Assembly (NCBI GenBank): GCA_034509925.1
Contig: CM067527.1
Coordinates: forward strand, 157,501 to 221,500
Direction of reading: 5' to 3'
From: Hirudinaria manillensis
Lineage: Eukaryota > Annelida > Clitellata > Hirudinida > Hirudinidae
DNA: 64,000 nucleotides
In this document: piece by piece, positions 23,901 to 36,367 of the stretch
How positions within the stretch are numbered: position 1 is the stretch's first letter
How the letters are laid out: each line of letters begins with the position of its first letter
Position numbers and translations under genes: made by a program
Notes under the pieces: generated by a model
Seen by the model: only the letters and a program-made list of their open reading frames with translations
Databases searched by the model: none
What the model was told of the DNA's origin: nothing

Positions 23901-26692
23901 GGGGATCGAATCCTTCGGGTTGCACTTCCAATGCCCTCGTCGTCTCAGGGCCGCACGGGGTCGGAAAGACGGCCCTGGTTTATGCAGTGGCACGGGAACT
24001 CGGATTCAAGGTCGTTATTTGAATTCATTTTAAATAATAAAGATCAATAATTAAAGAGGAACATAAATTTATTCCAAAAGGTGTTTGAGGTAAATCCTTC
24101 TTCAGCCAGGGAAGGTAGGCAGGTATGGTCTCAATTGCAAGAGGCCACCCAGTCTCATCAACTCCACACGACCGGGTCTCGCGGTTCCGCCAAAGAACGG
24201 GTCGGCATCGGCGGAGAGAAGGAAGAAATGCAAAAGAGAGATGGTGACTCCTTTAAATCAATTTTACAATAAATAAATAAATTTAATTATTTATTCGTGG
24301 ATTATTTATTTATTCAAGGCATGCAAAAGTCCAAAAGCCCAAAAGGAAAAGCAATTGCATCTCCTTTTGGCCTAAAGGTTCCTCGTAAAACTTCAAAGAA
24401 ACATAAAATAATTCTGGAAACCACGAGAAGTAAATGAATTTATCATGACATGACAAATATTTTTATTTATTATATTTTATTAATTTTATTAGTTTTAATA
24501 TTAATTAATTATAATATCCTAATATTAGGATTTAAACAGTTTAAAATAAACTTTTTTTTAGTTTATATCTTTAATTTTTTAATTGAAGAGAGGAAGGTTC
24601 CATTAAAAAGGACAAAATTTGTAAGGAACGGAAAGAAAGGAATCAGGAGTGGATACTCGACTGCAGCCAAACCATCTCTCATCCTCTTCGACGAGGTCCG
24701 GAAATTGCGACGTTAATAATCGATATTAATTAATTAATCTATTATTGCCACATTTTTATTATATATGATTATAATTATGTTATTATTATATTATTTAGGC
24801 AGACGTCGTCTTCGAGAGAGACCACGGATTTTGGTCGGCAGTTCAGAAGTTCGTGAGGACTGCAAAGAGACCCATCGTGTTGACGGTTTCAAATGAGAAC
24901 TTCATTCAAATGTTTGGAATGAACATTGAAGTTGTTAACATGAAGAAATCCGACAGCGTACGTTCATTATTATTATTATTATTAATTATTAGTTATTCGA
25001 GAGTTGTGTATTTTTAATGCACGAGCAGCTTAGTTTGAACTTAATGTAACTTAACGGTCTTCGTTCGATCGCAGGTTCTCGTCTCTTCGTACCTAAGAAC
25101 CGTGGCCTTGGCGGAGGGTCTGAGGATGGACGGAACCGACGCAGAAGCGCTGGCGGAGTCGTTCGACTGCGACGTGAGAAGGTGCATCCTGCAAATGCAG
25201 ATGATGTTTTCAAATAAGATTTCAACCAATTTCTCGATTCCTCGTCCCGTTCGCTACTCAAAATCGAGTCTCGAATCGTCTTCAGAGGAAACGAAAGTCG
25301 ATTTGCAAAGGAATTCTGAGAAACGATTAAAAAGAATTAATGGCTGCTTAGCACTTCCTGGTAGAAATTCACAAATTCCAACAGGTGAGGTTTCAAAACC
25401 TGAAACAACCATCCATGTGAAGTTGGCATCCCACCAATCTTCGATGACTTCTTACTTCGGCTCGTCAAAGGCTCCACGTTCAGGTGATGACGACGACGAT
25501 GACGATTTTGTTTTGTCTCCAGCCACCAAAAGGTCAAGGAAAATGAATAGAATAAACAGTGAAGATGACAACGACCAGGTGGAAATTAAAGCAAAAGAAA
25601 GTCATGATGATGATGATGGCAGATCGACCGAAGACGTGAAGAAGGAAGAGTTTGTGACTTGCGATTGCGAAGTTCCAGTTTCCAGGATCCCGAACGTTTT
25701 GAGAGGACTTTCGGACGTTGAACGTTCGAGGAGCACGCGACCTCCTTTCTTTCGGAATTTCTTCACCTCGTTTCTCCAAAGCCGTGAAAACTCCCCTCGA
25801 CGTGACGTCGAATCGTCGTCGAAGGTCGCGAAAGGTCGCGAGGGTCGTGAAACCGACAAAGAAGAAGACGAGAAGTCTTTGCAATTGCTCTCCAAATTGC
25901 TCGATCGGTTGTCTTCGAACGATTCGACCTTTGGAGGTCGCCTCGGAAGGTTCGCTTCCGAGACGAACTTCGACCTGCGGTTCAGGAAATTGTCGAAGCC
26001 TCTGCCGGGAGAATCGGACGAGTTCGGAAGCGAAGACCGCGGAGAAGACGAATCGCGTTTCAGGAGCATCGAGGAGGAAATGGAGAATTCCATCCTGGAT
26101 TTGATGGGCAGACGATTTTTGGAGAAGATTTCTGAGTTTGGCAAAGAATTTGAGCAACTGCTTATGAGGCAGGATGAAGGTCTGATGGAATGTCAAAGAA
26201 GATTGAAAAGGTAATAATTAATAATAATTATATGACTAGGAGTTTATTTAATAAAGTGTACTTCAGTAATATTGCTGTAAAATTTTAGATAATTCTGATA
26301 ATAATAATTATTATTCATGCAGAGTCTTTGAAGACAGACAGTCCCTCATGTCCGACTTGAGGAAGAAGAGCGTAAAAAACCACGCCAGGTGGAACCTGAT
26401 GCCGGAAATTCTTCCGATGCTCGTCAAAATCTCCGAGAATCAGAGGAAGGAGAGTCGGTCTCGGAGAAGGTCCTCGTTTTTCTTTTTATTTTTCGTTTAT
26501 ATTTACTTATTACTTCAGATATAATAATTGGATTTAATAATCTCTGCTGAGATAATAGAATTGTTATTACTGATGTAACTAGTTTCTCAACCAGTTGAAA
26601 TTATAATATTATAATTACATGCCAGGTTTCTTCATTACTTGTCTTCAATCTACCCCAGCATCCATCCAAGTAGATTCGTCTTCAAAATGTAG
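20911..26692 (+). CDS. ATAD5: ATAD5/Elg1 PCNA-unloading clamp-loader ATPase
   Basis: Sixteen predicted exons: 20911-21153, 21280-21389, 21530-21744, 22005-22099, 22398-22599, 22734-22861, 22990-23467, 23653-23811, 23871-24010, 24081-24243, 24319-24429, 24589-24695, 24799-24957, 25075-26210, 26323-26469, 26626-26692. They join in frame to 1219 residues. The N-terminus has two motifs comparable to those in vertebrate ATAD5: MDKYLTRP, and KDIRSFFFAKPT, which resembles a PIP box without its Gln. The AAA+ region starts MLWTEKYAPSRASEIIGN. Walker A is GPHGVGKT (about 570-577) and Walker B LILFDEAD (about 712-719), split by an intron. The C-terminus ends RRRFLHYLSSIYPSIHP. With RFC2-5 the protein unloads PCNA from replicated chromatin and helps PCNA-Ub deubiquitination. 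It is shorter than human ATAD5, mainly in the disordered N-terminal half. Acidic Asp runs come from GAT repeats. The exon 2/3 junction is the least certain. Confidence 0.9.
21755..21932. repeat. 30-bp minisatellite, 6 copies, in ATAD5 intron 3
   Basis: The unit TTTGTTTGTAACGTAGCAAC followed by TCTTAGTATG repeats six times, with C/T variation at one site. It begins 10 bp after the exon 3 donor. Every unit contains a GTAACG donor-like and a CTCTTAG acceptor-like string. Confidence 0.9.
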
Positions 26693-27815
26693 GCAGAACA
26701 TCTTCAAAACGTTTCCATCGGCATCTTCTCTGATGACTCCATGTTTGACCTGATTCTTTAAAACGAGGATGATCTTGACACAAATTTTTTGGGATGACTT
26801 GATGCAACAGCATTTGTTTTGATTAACAATTAGAATATATTTAATGTCAAATATTTCATAAATAACTTGTTCAATAAATGTTTGGGTCTTTGTTAGTTTT
26901 TTTTTCTGCATTGCATGTACATTTATTAGATTTTTATTTGATTATTATTATTATCATCATCATCATCATCATCATCTAGAAACATAAATGTGGGAGAACT
27001 AATAACGAGGCATTATCGATCCCGGATCGTTGAATGCCAAATTAGTTTCAATTAGCCGCCATCGTGATCGCGGGATGATGCCATTAATTAATTATTCGTT
27101 AACATTAATTAATTACTCGTTAACAGAATTAATTAATCAATTTTATAAAAATGGAATTGTGATTACAATCTTTATTGAAATGTTAAATATATCGGGGTTA
27201 GGGTTAGGCCTTTCAGAACAGAATGTTCTCTTTTTGTTACGTAACCGCTGCAGCTTCGAGAATATTCTGAGCCGTTTGTTAGTGTAGTTGTCGCCACTTT
27301 TGAGACAATCTAGAAAGTTCTGTATTCCGACTTTGACTTTGCTGTGACGTAAAAGCATTTAAATTCTAAACGAGCCAATAAATGGGTCGCAATTGAATAG
27401 AAGCAAACGTTGAATAATATCGCATAACGACCGTCTACGGTCTTAATGGAGCACATAAATTTCAATTCGTGTCTACAAAACGTAGAACAATGTTCACAGA
27501 TCGAAAGTTCCAAGTTTTGATGTGAACAACAATTGGAATATTTTTTTCGCCTTTGTTTTCAGTAGTTAGTCGAAGCGTGACCAACGCGAGTGAAAGACCA
27601 ACGCAGCAAAGGTGCTTGTTTCGCCCACACAGTTTTGCGGCAAATTCAAATTTTGGTTATTACTTTTTAATTATTATATAAATTACGTTTATTGATTAGA
27701 TGATGCGAATAATCATTACTAAGACTTGTAACAAGCACGTGGTATCAATTTCAATAACGGCTGGCTATTGGTAATGTCTTGCTGAATGGCGGTTATTGAA
27801 AGTGGCCGACCATTG
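26693..27815. other. ATAD5-aquaporin spacer
   Basis: It holds a short (TCA)n run at 26950-26975 and a double telomere-like GGGTTAGGGTTAGG at 27196-27209. A GC-richer block at 27540-27620 resembles upstream promoter sequence. No coding sequence is supported; the minus-strand frame at 26645-26911 overlaps the ATAD5 3' end and has no recognisable feature. Confidence 0.5.
26873..26878 (+). terminator. Probable ATAD5 poly(A) signal
   Basis: AATAAA lies 181 bp after the ATAD5 stop and is followed by a T-rich stretch. Confidence 0.45.
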
Positions 27816-27822
27816 TCTCCGC

Positions 27823-27832
27823 CTATATATAT
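27823..27832 (+). promoter_or_regulatory. TATA box of the aquaporin gene
   Basis: CTATATATAT sits about 165 bp upstream of the aquaporin start codon, with a T-run and a second telomere-like GGGGTTAGGGTT at 27939-27950 between. It is a good TATA match at a plausible distance, but the transcription start is not determined. Confidence 0.5.
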
Positions 27833-27998
27833 GCAAGCCACGCATCATGATAACATTTTTTTTTTATTGCTTAGGGTTTGATTATTCAAACCGCTCAACG
27901 GTAAGAAGCGTCGACTGTAATCAAGTATTGGGGCTGGGGTTAGGGTTCGGTTAAAAGTTCATCTGTGACAGTTATAAAGCAATATTCGAGTTCACTCG

Positions 27999-29069
27999 AT
28001 GAAGTGGATCAAGATAATCGTCCAACGAAATGTCCAGACGCTGCTGAGTGCAGACACGTGGAAAGGCGCTATAGCGGAGATGATTTGTACGAGCATCCTT
28101 ATCATAGTCGGCTGCGGCTCCTGCATTGGAAAGGATTGGGCATCCAACACTCCCACCAACGTCCAGATATCCTTCACCTTCGGTTTTGCCGTGGCCACAA
28201 TGGTCAGATGCATCGGTCACATAAGCGGCGGTCACATCAACCCCGCGGTGACTATAGCCATGCTGGTCACAAGGAGAATCACCCTGGCTAGAGCGTTTTT
28301 GTACATACTTGCCCAACTGGCAGGAGCCCTCATAGGCAGTGGAATATTGAAAGGTGTGACTCCAGTCAAGTTTGAGGGGGACTTGGGACTGACGACTGTC
28401 AGCGCCGAATTGAAACCTTTTCCAGACGCTGTGGTGGTCGAGGGACTAATCACCTTCATTCTGGTCTTCACTGTTTTTGCTTCATGCGATGCCAACAGGA
28501 ACGACATTGGCGGATCAGTTCCTGTTAGTATTGGACTCTGCGTGGTTTTTTGCCACATGTTTGCCGTAAGTACTGGTCTATAATTTACATATCAATTAAA
28601 ATTATTATAATTTTGTCTTAAAATGAACAATCAATAATCTCAGATTAAATACACTGGATCGAGTCTTAACCCTGCAAGAACATTCGGTCCAGCTGTTGTC
28701 ACTGGAATATGGGTGAATCACTGGGTAGGCAAACATGATTTGTTATAGAAGTTTAATTAACCATCGTCCAAAACCTCATTTCAATCGATTAATAAATTGA
28801 TAAATCATTCTCCGTATTAGGTCTATTGGGCGGGTCCTATGGCAGGAGCTGTGGTGGCCGCTTGGATATACGAATTTGTCATATCCACCAACGCCAATTT
28901 CAACAAACTGAAACATTTCTTCACAAACGTCGACTACACCGGTGACATTCTCTACGATGTCAAAACCCTCAAGGATCCCTGTCAACCTGGAGACCAGACC
29001 GATGTCACGAGGGATCAGGAAGTGGAGGTCAGTGAGAACAGCGAGAAGGAAGTCTTCAGACTGTCTTGA
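27999..29069 (+). CDS. Aquaporin (water-selective MIP family channel)
   Basis: Exons 27999-28565, 28644-28724 and 28821-29069 encode 298 residues with six predicted membrane spans. The two pore half-helices carry NPA boxes: GGHINPAVT (NPA at 81-83) and [11 protein letters not shown] (198-200). The aromatic/arginine filter is that of classical water aquaporins: F61 (in FTFGF), H186 (in FCHMF) and R201. S195 stands where human AQP1 has its mercury-sensitive Cys, so mercury insensitivity at that site is expected. The start is the first in-frame ATG after an upstream TAA. The C-terminal tail of about 65 residues is acidic and cytoplasmic. Family membership is certain; the ortholog class (AQP1/4-like) is inferred. 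AATAAA occurs at 29425-29430. Confidence 0.95.
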
Positions 29070-31018
29070 ATCTGCTCGTCTTGATTTGGCGCATACAAAC
29101 TTCTATTGTCCTTAGAAACAAATTTTGTGCTTGGACTTCAACCAAAGTTGACTCTCAATGGAATCCTATTCCTAAGCCTAAAATTATGTTTGGAAACAGA
29201 AAGTGATCAAAATTTATTAGAAAAATATTTGCGAGAAAAGCATTTTAATTGTACATTTATTTGTTTTTAAAGTATTTAAAAAACATTTTTACAATTTTTT
29301 TGCGTCAGTTTGTTTTGAATTATAAAAGACCTCCTGCACTACATCATTTAAGCAAAGAACTTATCTGATGTCAGCAACACGTTGAGGCAGCTTACCTTTG
29401 TAAAGATATAAATTTGTTTTTGTAAATAAATAAACAAAAAACTTAATATTGGTCTGATTATTTTTCATTTCCGATCTGAATGTTTTGAATGCTATACTGA
29501 CAGCCTGTCAATATTGAAGAGTGATAAATAAGACGCGCAATGAATATGCTGAAAGAGTTAAAGAGAAATATTGTTCTTAGAAAGTAGCTTTGTCTGAGTA
29601 TCACCCAGAAACAACTTTTTTAGGTTACCCTAGTGATAGTAATAATAATAATTATTATTATCTTTAATAAATGGCTTGCAACTATTAAAAATAATAATAA
29701 CAATGACGATAACAGTAACAAAAGTAGCAGGCCTAGTCGGGGGATCAAAAAATGGAGGAGAGAAGATTTAATAACTATTATTTAAATTTAACAAATTTAA
29801 CTTGGGGTCAGGGCCGGACAAAAAATGTAAACATTCAATTTAAAGTTGAATCTGCCATGGCTTTCTCCGCCCATTCTTCTTATTTCTTGAAATTATTACA
29901 ACAATGCAATGGACAATATCACGGACAACAATATTAAATTAAAAGGATGGAATTTAGCATGCTGAGCAGACGTTCGTGTGAACCTTTTTTATGACTCATT
30001 TAAAACTACATAAACATGGCTTTTAGGTTAAGCGTAAGAAAGGAGGCAATTCGTTGAAACGATGAAAAGTTTAATTTGGACCAGTGGCAGACTTGGAAGA
30101 ATCATTAACGGGATCAAATTTTTGCTGGAGCCCAAGTAGAAATTATGCTAAACATCAAAATATTAAATTTGGTCACCAGGCATAACATTCTTTATGGATC
30201 ACGGAAGAGGGACGCGTCGGTGATTTGGCCACATCCTTCCAGTCTTCTTGTCAACAGTTTGTCATCAGAGATTATAATAATGGTTCTAAGTCAGCTATTG
30301 ATGGTATAACTTATTCAGAGACTTCTTTGTGTCCCAAAACTGCGCGGCGAAACAAGTGTTTGAAAGACTTTCAGAGGCTTCTCAAAAACATTACTTGTTA
30401 AACTTATTTCATTCTCCAACTTCTCTAATCGTAAATAAATAGCTGACAAAATAACATTCACGAAACAAAGACTAAACACAAACACTGCTCTCGCAACGCA
30501 TATTATCGGATTAGAATATTGAACGCCTAATCCACGATTTCGAATATTGACTCGTTTCAGAATGTCTAACCCATTTTGAAACTAATCGCCACATTTTCGA
30601 TCAAGATTTAATCAATGATGGTCGAAACTTTCATTACCAACATTACCTGTATTCACGACCTATTACTTCTACCATTTATGTTTATTTGTGAGAAAATCTG
30701 CATATTTATCTTTTACTGATTTTGCAGAGGAAATCCAGTGCTGTGATCCAACAAGCTTGATTGAGATGGTAATTCTTTTGGGCCACCTCCAACCTGTACA
30801 TTCATAAAACAAATCTTCAAAAAAGAACTCTATTATGAATCTTATTATGTTAAGGACCATTCAAAATGTTTTCAATACTACTCTGAAAGCAGAAAAGGCA
30901 TTTAATCATATTCTCAAGACAACTACAGAAGTACTGGCTCCTCACTCTTTCAGACTATTACATGCTTGTCAAAATTATAGATAAAATCTCCATTCCTATT
31001 GGAAGATCGAACTGGGTT
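29070..31018. other. Spacer between aquaporin and MVD
   Basis: It begins with the aquaporin 3' UTR. The remainder is moderately AT-rich with only short open frames, none with a recognisable domain. It contains less simple repeat than other spacers in the window. Confidence 0.5.
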
Positions 31019-34000
31019 CTATGCAATGAAACAAATTAATGACTCAAGGTCAGCAGTGCCTACCTTTGTACTAATGATATGAGATATGGTGCCCGGATTA
31101 ACGCTCATGCCAATACTGTCCGATAACTCCTTGGAACAAATATTAAATTAAAATGGAGTTTTAAAAGATTACAAAATGTTTCTGAGACATTTTTTAAATG
31201 AACCCCTTTGGTAAAATAAGCAATTTTATCTAAAATTTCAAACCTGATTTATCTCAATTGCCTGAATAGGTATACCCCGGACAAAATCAACATCGGTTGC
31301 AGGTGGGAAAAAATGCTTAACGAGACTAAACACAATCGGGACATCTTCGTCCATGAGATACAAACAAGCATTTGGACCAGCATCGAAGGTGTATGCAACC
31401 TGTTTAAACGAATATATTAATTTAATCTCAGTTTAGTTGCACCCCATGATAATGAACATCATTAACACATCATTAACATATCATAATCATATCACATCAT
31501 GGAGAACAAATGAAGCAAACAAGGAATTAATAACAAAGTAGAGCACAGTTTATATGAGATGCCCATCATCTATCACAATATAACGTAACATGTAATTATT
31601 TTTAATAATATCTAAAAACATTCAATGCCAGCTTAACCTTAACATGTACTCGATAGAAGTCGCTCGGTACAAAGCCATCCAAACATTGCAACACTTTGAG
31701 TTGAAAAAAATAAATAACTGTAATAAAAAGAGTCTTAATAATGGTAATATTAACAAGTCAGGTTGGACTAGATGATTTGAATTCACGATTAGGTAGACGA
31801 TTATGTTGACAATAGACCAGTCAGCCTCTCAATTGAAATACCATGCTTTAGGATCATTCAGAATCACACAAATAGTTTGGAATGTTGTTAGAGTACAAGT
31901 TTTAAAAATAATTTTGTGCAACTTCAGGTCCACTAAACTTTAATTTTAAAAAAAATAAGTGATTGTCCACAATAATAATCGATCAATAAATACTAAGTAA
32001 AAATTGATTAAAACATTAACGACAATAATAAATTTGTAGTTATTGAAACATCACAATTTCTTGAAAATTCACGCAAATGAAGATACCTTGTTGTGGCCGA
32101 AATGGTCGTTTATGTTATGAACGAGTCTAATGATGTCTCTCGACGTATCCGTGAGATAGATGATCGGAGGATACGTATCCAAGCAACAAGCGTGCATCTG
32201 GTTGCTATCCTGGATTTTCAATTTCAAAATGAATTTTTACGAAATAAATAAGCTAATGGTTAAAGTCTTTCCAAAGTCACTCCAAATGCCAATTCTTGCT
32301 ACAGACCGCGCGAATCGACTTATAATTATTTTAAAGGCAATCTGGCACAATATACAGAGCAATATGTCAGAGAAGCTTTTTAGTTTTTATAGGACAATTC
32401 GAAGGTTTAAACCTTCATCGTAAGTTCGGCAAACTTTTCAAAATCCCTCTCCAAAATGGCTTCCTTCATTCCTCTCAGTGTCTGAGGAACAAGTGCACTT
32501 GCTCTATGCCTCAGCAAGTCACTGGTTTTCACAGAGGTCTGCATACCTGAAGTGCTGCTTGTGTGCTTCTTACCTGCATTCACCTGTGTGAATTGTAATC
32601 ATTCACCTAACTCGATTTAAAGTAATTCACTGCACAAATAAAAATTCTATAATATTTAGCCCAGCTATTTGGGTTAGGGTTAGTAAACAAATAAAAATCT
32701 CTTTGCAAAAATCATGATGCAAATTTATAACTATTTCGAGAAATCCTAAGCTAATTGAATATTTGAATATAATGATGCTAATTTAAAACTTACAACCAAT
32801 ACTAGGATGGCCATATTTGGCCAATGGTTGACATCTGCTATCTGACTAGCAATGGAGTCACTTCCATCCATTTCCTCCCCAACTCTCCACTCAACAAAGC
32901 CCCCATAAACACTCCTACAAGCACTTCCAGAACCCAACCTGGTTAACAAGCAAAGATATAATTCACTATTTTCCTCTTCTGCAATTGTGTAGGACAATGT
33001 GTTGGTAGCAAATGTTATTATTTTACATTATTATTATTATTATTATTATTATTAATATATTAATATTATTGTTATCATATTCTGAGTAAAATGCCTCAAA
33101 ATATTAAGGCTTTTAAATTGTGATGAAGAATACATTAAAATGGAGGATGTTTATCTGCTTAGATATTAACATAGAAGATAGAACAGTAATATCACATTAA
33201 CAAAATCAACAGTATAACAAATGAATCAATTAAAACTGAAATCCTAAAAATAAATCAGTCAATGTTTAAAAAAAAAAACCTGGCAATGTCAGATATGTCT
33301 CCATGGAGGCCATAAAGCCTGGCCAAAGCAAAAGCTGAAATTTAAGTTATAAACCACATGACATTATTCCAATTAACTGTCTTCAATACTTTTATCTTGG
33401 CATAAATTACAATCTTAAAAAACAAAATACATCTTTAAATCAATTTTGAAGCCATAAAATAATAAGGATTAAATAATAATAAATAATCACCAATAATAAT
33501 CAGTGAAAACAAACAATGATCAAAGATGGAAATCTCAGCCACCCAAACAGGCAAGTCCAGCAGCTGATGATGCAAGCCCAGCTGCAGTTGGAAAATTGTT
33601 TACAGAGCAAATGTGAACCTTCCAGCTTCCAGGAATATTGCTTTGACACGCAGAAGATCTTTTCCTAACTGCAAATTTAGTGTAAAACTCAGCATTCTAG
33701 AAATTTCAGTTTCAAAATGATTTAAGGAGATGCAAAGCTAAATTCAGTTTCCATCAATTACTTTCTTCCAGGACTCTTTCAAGTCTTTTTGTCAAAGGGC
33801 ATTCACTAAAATAGTTTTGCAAATTGTCAAGCTTGCGAATTCCATTTGAAATTGCAATAATAATAATCTTACATTCCATTCAGCCACATCTTGTCACTGC
33901 TAAAACTTTGACTAGCAGCTACAGATGTTTTGGCACACAACTGAAAATGAACCAATTAGAAACTAATTTAAATCACTAGAATAACTTTTTCTCACAATAT

Positions 34001-34194
34001 CTGGATCCAAGGTGGCACTAATAGATCCATTGATTGGCAAAATCAAATCATCATCTCTTTTACCCCCTGGTCAAAAGAAAAATGAATCCGTATGTCAGAA
34101 ATCAGCAATAACTCCCCAGTCAAGTATGCCAACTCTACTAACAATATTTAACTACGGCTATGTTGACCGGTGAGCAAACTGTGATAATTTTCAT
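31019..34194 (-). CDS. MVD: Mevalonate diphosphate decarboxylase
   Basis: Minus-strand exons 34143-34194, 33996-34066, 33873-33940, 33762-33805, 33543-33668, 33280-33334, 32794-32938, 32413-32583, 32087-32209, 31244-31399 and 31019-31129 join in frame to 373 residues (human about 400). The enzyme converts mevalonate-5-diphosphate with ATP to isopentenyl diphosphate, the last step of the mevalonate pathway. Landmarks are [43 protein letters not shown], the ATP loop [10 protein letters not shown] with [23 protein letters not shown], and [12 protein letters not shown] with the catalytic Asp. The C-terminal end is divergent: after SHIISTKVG it lacks the usual VGPGP run. The exon 3/4 junction was chosen as a canonical GT-AG intron of 67 nt. 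The gene is head-to-head with COX4, with 534 bp between start codons. Confidence 0.92.
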
Positions 34195-34728
34195 GACCAG
34201 ATGTAACAAAACTTAGCCTTGCTCCCTCTCAAAATACCCTTTTCAGTTGTGGATAGCCGCAAACTCACTCCGGTGAACCATGTGTTTCTAGTCCAATCAA
34301 AATCATTTCAACTCTCGCACCACAGCATGAGACCATTCGAAATTTTTGGCTAAACTTAAGAGAATTATTTTTAGCGTAATAAAATCTAAAAAAAAAAGAT
34401 AATCATATGAAAAAGGGCATTTAAAACTATAAGGCTGAAATTTATGAGGCGCTTTATTAACCAATATAAATTTTACGTCTATTGATATAGGCAACAAGGC
34501 TACTTTCTTAACCTTGCGGATTAACCAGAAGCTGCGAGGTGGGGTGTTGGACCGAGTTTGACGTTTAAGATTATGGAATTATTTCTATGAATAACATTTG
34601 GATATAGTGAATGAGTTGTACTTAAAATTTATAATTACATTTCCTGTTACGATAGGGAAATAGCCGAGCGAACGATAATGTATACCGATCAATGTCATCC
34701 AATATGCCATTAGTAATTACATTTTTAG
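34195..34728. promoter_or_regulatory. Intergenic region between divergent MVD and COX4
   Basis: The two start codons are 534 bp apart on opposite strands, so both promoters and 5' UTRs must share this stretch unless distant non-coding exons exist. COX4's ATG directly follows a TTTTTAG acceptor-like string at 34722-34728, which hints at an upstream non-coding exon. No TATA box is obvious. Confidence 0.5.
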
Positions 34729-35824
34729 ATGGCATCCAGGAGGTTGCTTACCCTTTCTACTTCAGTTCTGAGGCAGATTAACCGTGCTGATCATCATGCT
34801 GCAGCTGAACTCAGCCTGATCTATCCAAAACTGGGTTAGTTTACGTTGCTATTTTTTGCTGATAATTTAACTTAGGGTTCGGTATTGAGCACTCCACGCT
34901 GACTTAATGGCATTAGGTTGCTTGATTTAACTAAAAAAACATCATTACAAGACTTTTTTGGCTATGATATGCTTTGTAAAGATTAGAGTGATCTCAATTT
35001 TGTTATCACAGGCAACAGAGACATTGTGGGACATGGCATAAATGGTCATCCTGGCTACATTGACATGCCTGAGTTCCCAGCTCCAGCTGTGCGTTTTAAG
35101 GAAAACACCCCAGAGGTCTTGGCTCTGAGGGAGAAAGAAAAGGGAAGCTGGCATGATCTTACCCTCCAGGAAAAGAAGGAGTGTGAGTTTTCTTATCTCA
35201 TCTTATGTTTGTCAAAATTTTATTAGTTGAACTAGTGGAGGCCTCGATTGATTGATATGTGTTGTTGATCATAATTTTGAGTTATTTAAAACTGAAAAAG
35301 GTATTTCAAATAATTTGTTAATATTTTCAAAAAAATTCTTTTAAGGAGTTTAAATCACAATATCCGAATACAGTGTTTGATTTCTCCCCCTAGTGTATAG
35401 GAACAGCTTCCGTCAGACGTATGTAGAGATGGATGCTCCTACAGGCGACTGGAAAAAAATTATGAGCAATGTCATGATGGCAGTGACTGCTGCTATCTGG
35501 TTCATGTACACCCTCAAGACTTACAGTGGGAACCTTATGCTTTATTTAATCATTTGTGAAACTTGTTTATAAAATTTCAAATCAGTAACTAAATAATTAT
35601 TAAGTTAAGAGCAATAATTAAATAACAGGTTTAAGATGCAAATTCTTATTGATTCTAGTGAAGGTTGACAATCTACTTCCTAATTTCCAGTTCTTGCTCC
35701 TTTGCCTTCCACCATTACCAGGGAGCACCAAATTAAGATGTTGGAAAGGATGGTCAGGGAGGGAAATGGTCCGATCACCGGTCCTGCTTCCAAGTGGGAC
35801 TACGAAAACAACAGGTGGAAGTGA
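34729..35824 (+). CDS. COX4: Cytochrome c oxidase subunit IV
   Basis: Exons 34729-34834, 35012-35182, 35394-35525 and 35691-35824 encode 180 residues, with all introns in phase 1. The N-terminus MASRRLLTLSTSVLRQINR is an amphipathic, Arg-rich mitochondrial presequence without acids. It is followed by matrix-side sequence with ALREKEKGSWHDLTLQEKKEL and YRNSFRQTYVEMDAPTGDWK. One transmembrane helix (VMMAVTAAIWFMYTLKTY) follows, then an intermembrane-space tail ending GPASKWDYENNRWK, the family signature. The subunit is nuclear-encoded and sits in inner-membrane complex IV, where it affects ATP regulation. A poly(A) signal AATAAA is at 36041-36046. Confidence 0.95.
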
Positions 35825-36040
35825 TCTGCCCGAGCGAGATTTTCGGATTTCCTTCTTTGCCGACCTGGGGTTTTTTGCGGTCGATTATTTAAGAACGTTT
35901 CTGCACTAATGTTCCTTACCAGAGCGCCTTCTTAAACAGCACACTCATAGCAATCTTTGTTGCTTGTTCTTGTTTGTTGTCATTCAAGAAAACCATATAA
36001 GATGAAACCACGTTTTATTTAATTTTTCTCTCGGTATGGA

Positions 36041-36046
36041 AATAAA
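36041..36046 (+). terminator. COX4 poly(A) signal
   Basis: AATAAA lies 217 bp after the COX4 stop, the only clear hexamer before the next gene's TATA box. Confidence 0.55.
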
Positions 36047-36359
36047 GTTATGGATTTCCGAGCTCGAGTGTCGTTCTATTGTACAGCAGAGTGGGAAGGT
36101 CATTGGTTGGTTTTTGTTTCTAGGGTTACTTTTGTAAAGTGGGGTTGGTCGAAAAATTAGGCTGTAGTAGGGGATGGACCTGTGGTTTAATTGGCATCTG
36201 TCGAATCTACTTTTAAAGTTGGCGTCCCCATTTAGTTACGAACGCTGTCTACGTTAGTTTTGACGTGGGATTATCAGAAGTGCTCAAGCATTTTTGCACG
36301 CATAGAAGGATGAGAAGTTTCTAAGAGCCGCCGCTTAACTGTGTGTGAACGAATGCGCG

Positions 36360-36367
36360 CATATAAA
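36360..36367 (+). promoter_or_regulatory. TATA box of the five-CxxC-repeat gene
   Basis: CATATAAA is followed at about +30 by an initiator-like ACTCACTTC (36389-36397). It lies about 125 bp before the main start codon. Two short upstream frames follow: ATG-4 codons-TGA at 36403-36420 and ATG-GAT-GAA-TAA at 36482-36493. Confidence 0.6.

Noticed and set aside
25534..26196. A 220-residue minus-strand open frame opposite the large ATAD5 exon.
   Set aside because: It is the antisense shadow of a GC-rich coding exon and has no domain or splice logic of its own.
31235..31250. A GC-AG intron in MVD after CCTATTCAG.
   Set aside because: Five codons further a normal GTTTGA donor keeps phase, so a GC donor is not needed.
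32550..32583. A 10-nt micro-exon in MVD (GTGAATGCAG) bounded by GTAAGA.
   Set aside because: Reading straight through encodes [17 protein letters not shown], which matches the family, so this is one continuous exon.
33839..33872. A 34-nt stop-containing stretch flanked by the 8-bp repeat AATGGAAT inside MVD, looking like a tiny insertion or non-canonical intron.
   Set aside because: A canonical GT-AG intron from 33872 down to 33806 (acceptor CTATTTTAG) keeps the frame and gives a family-like protein, so no odd splicing is needed.
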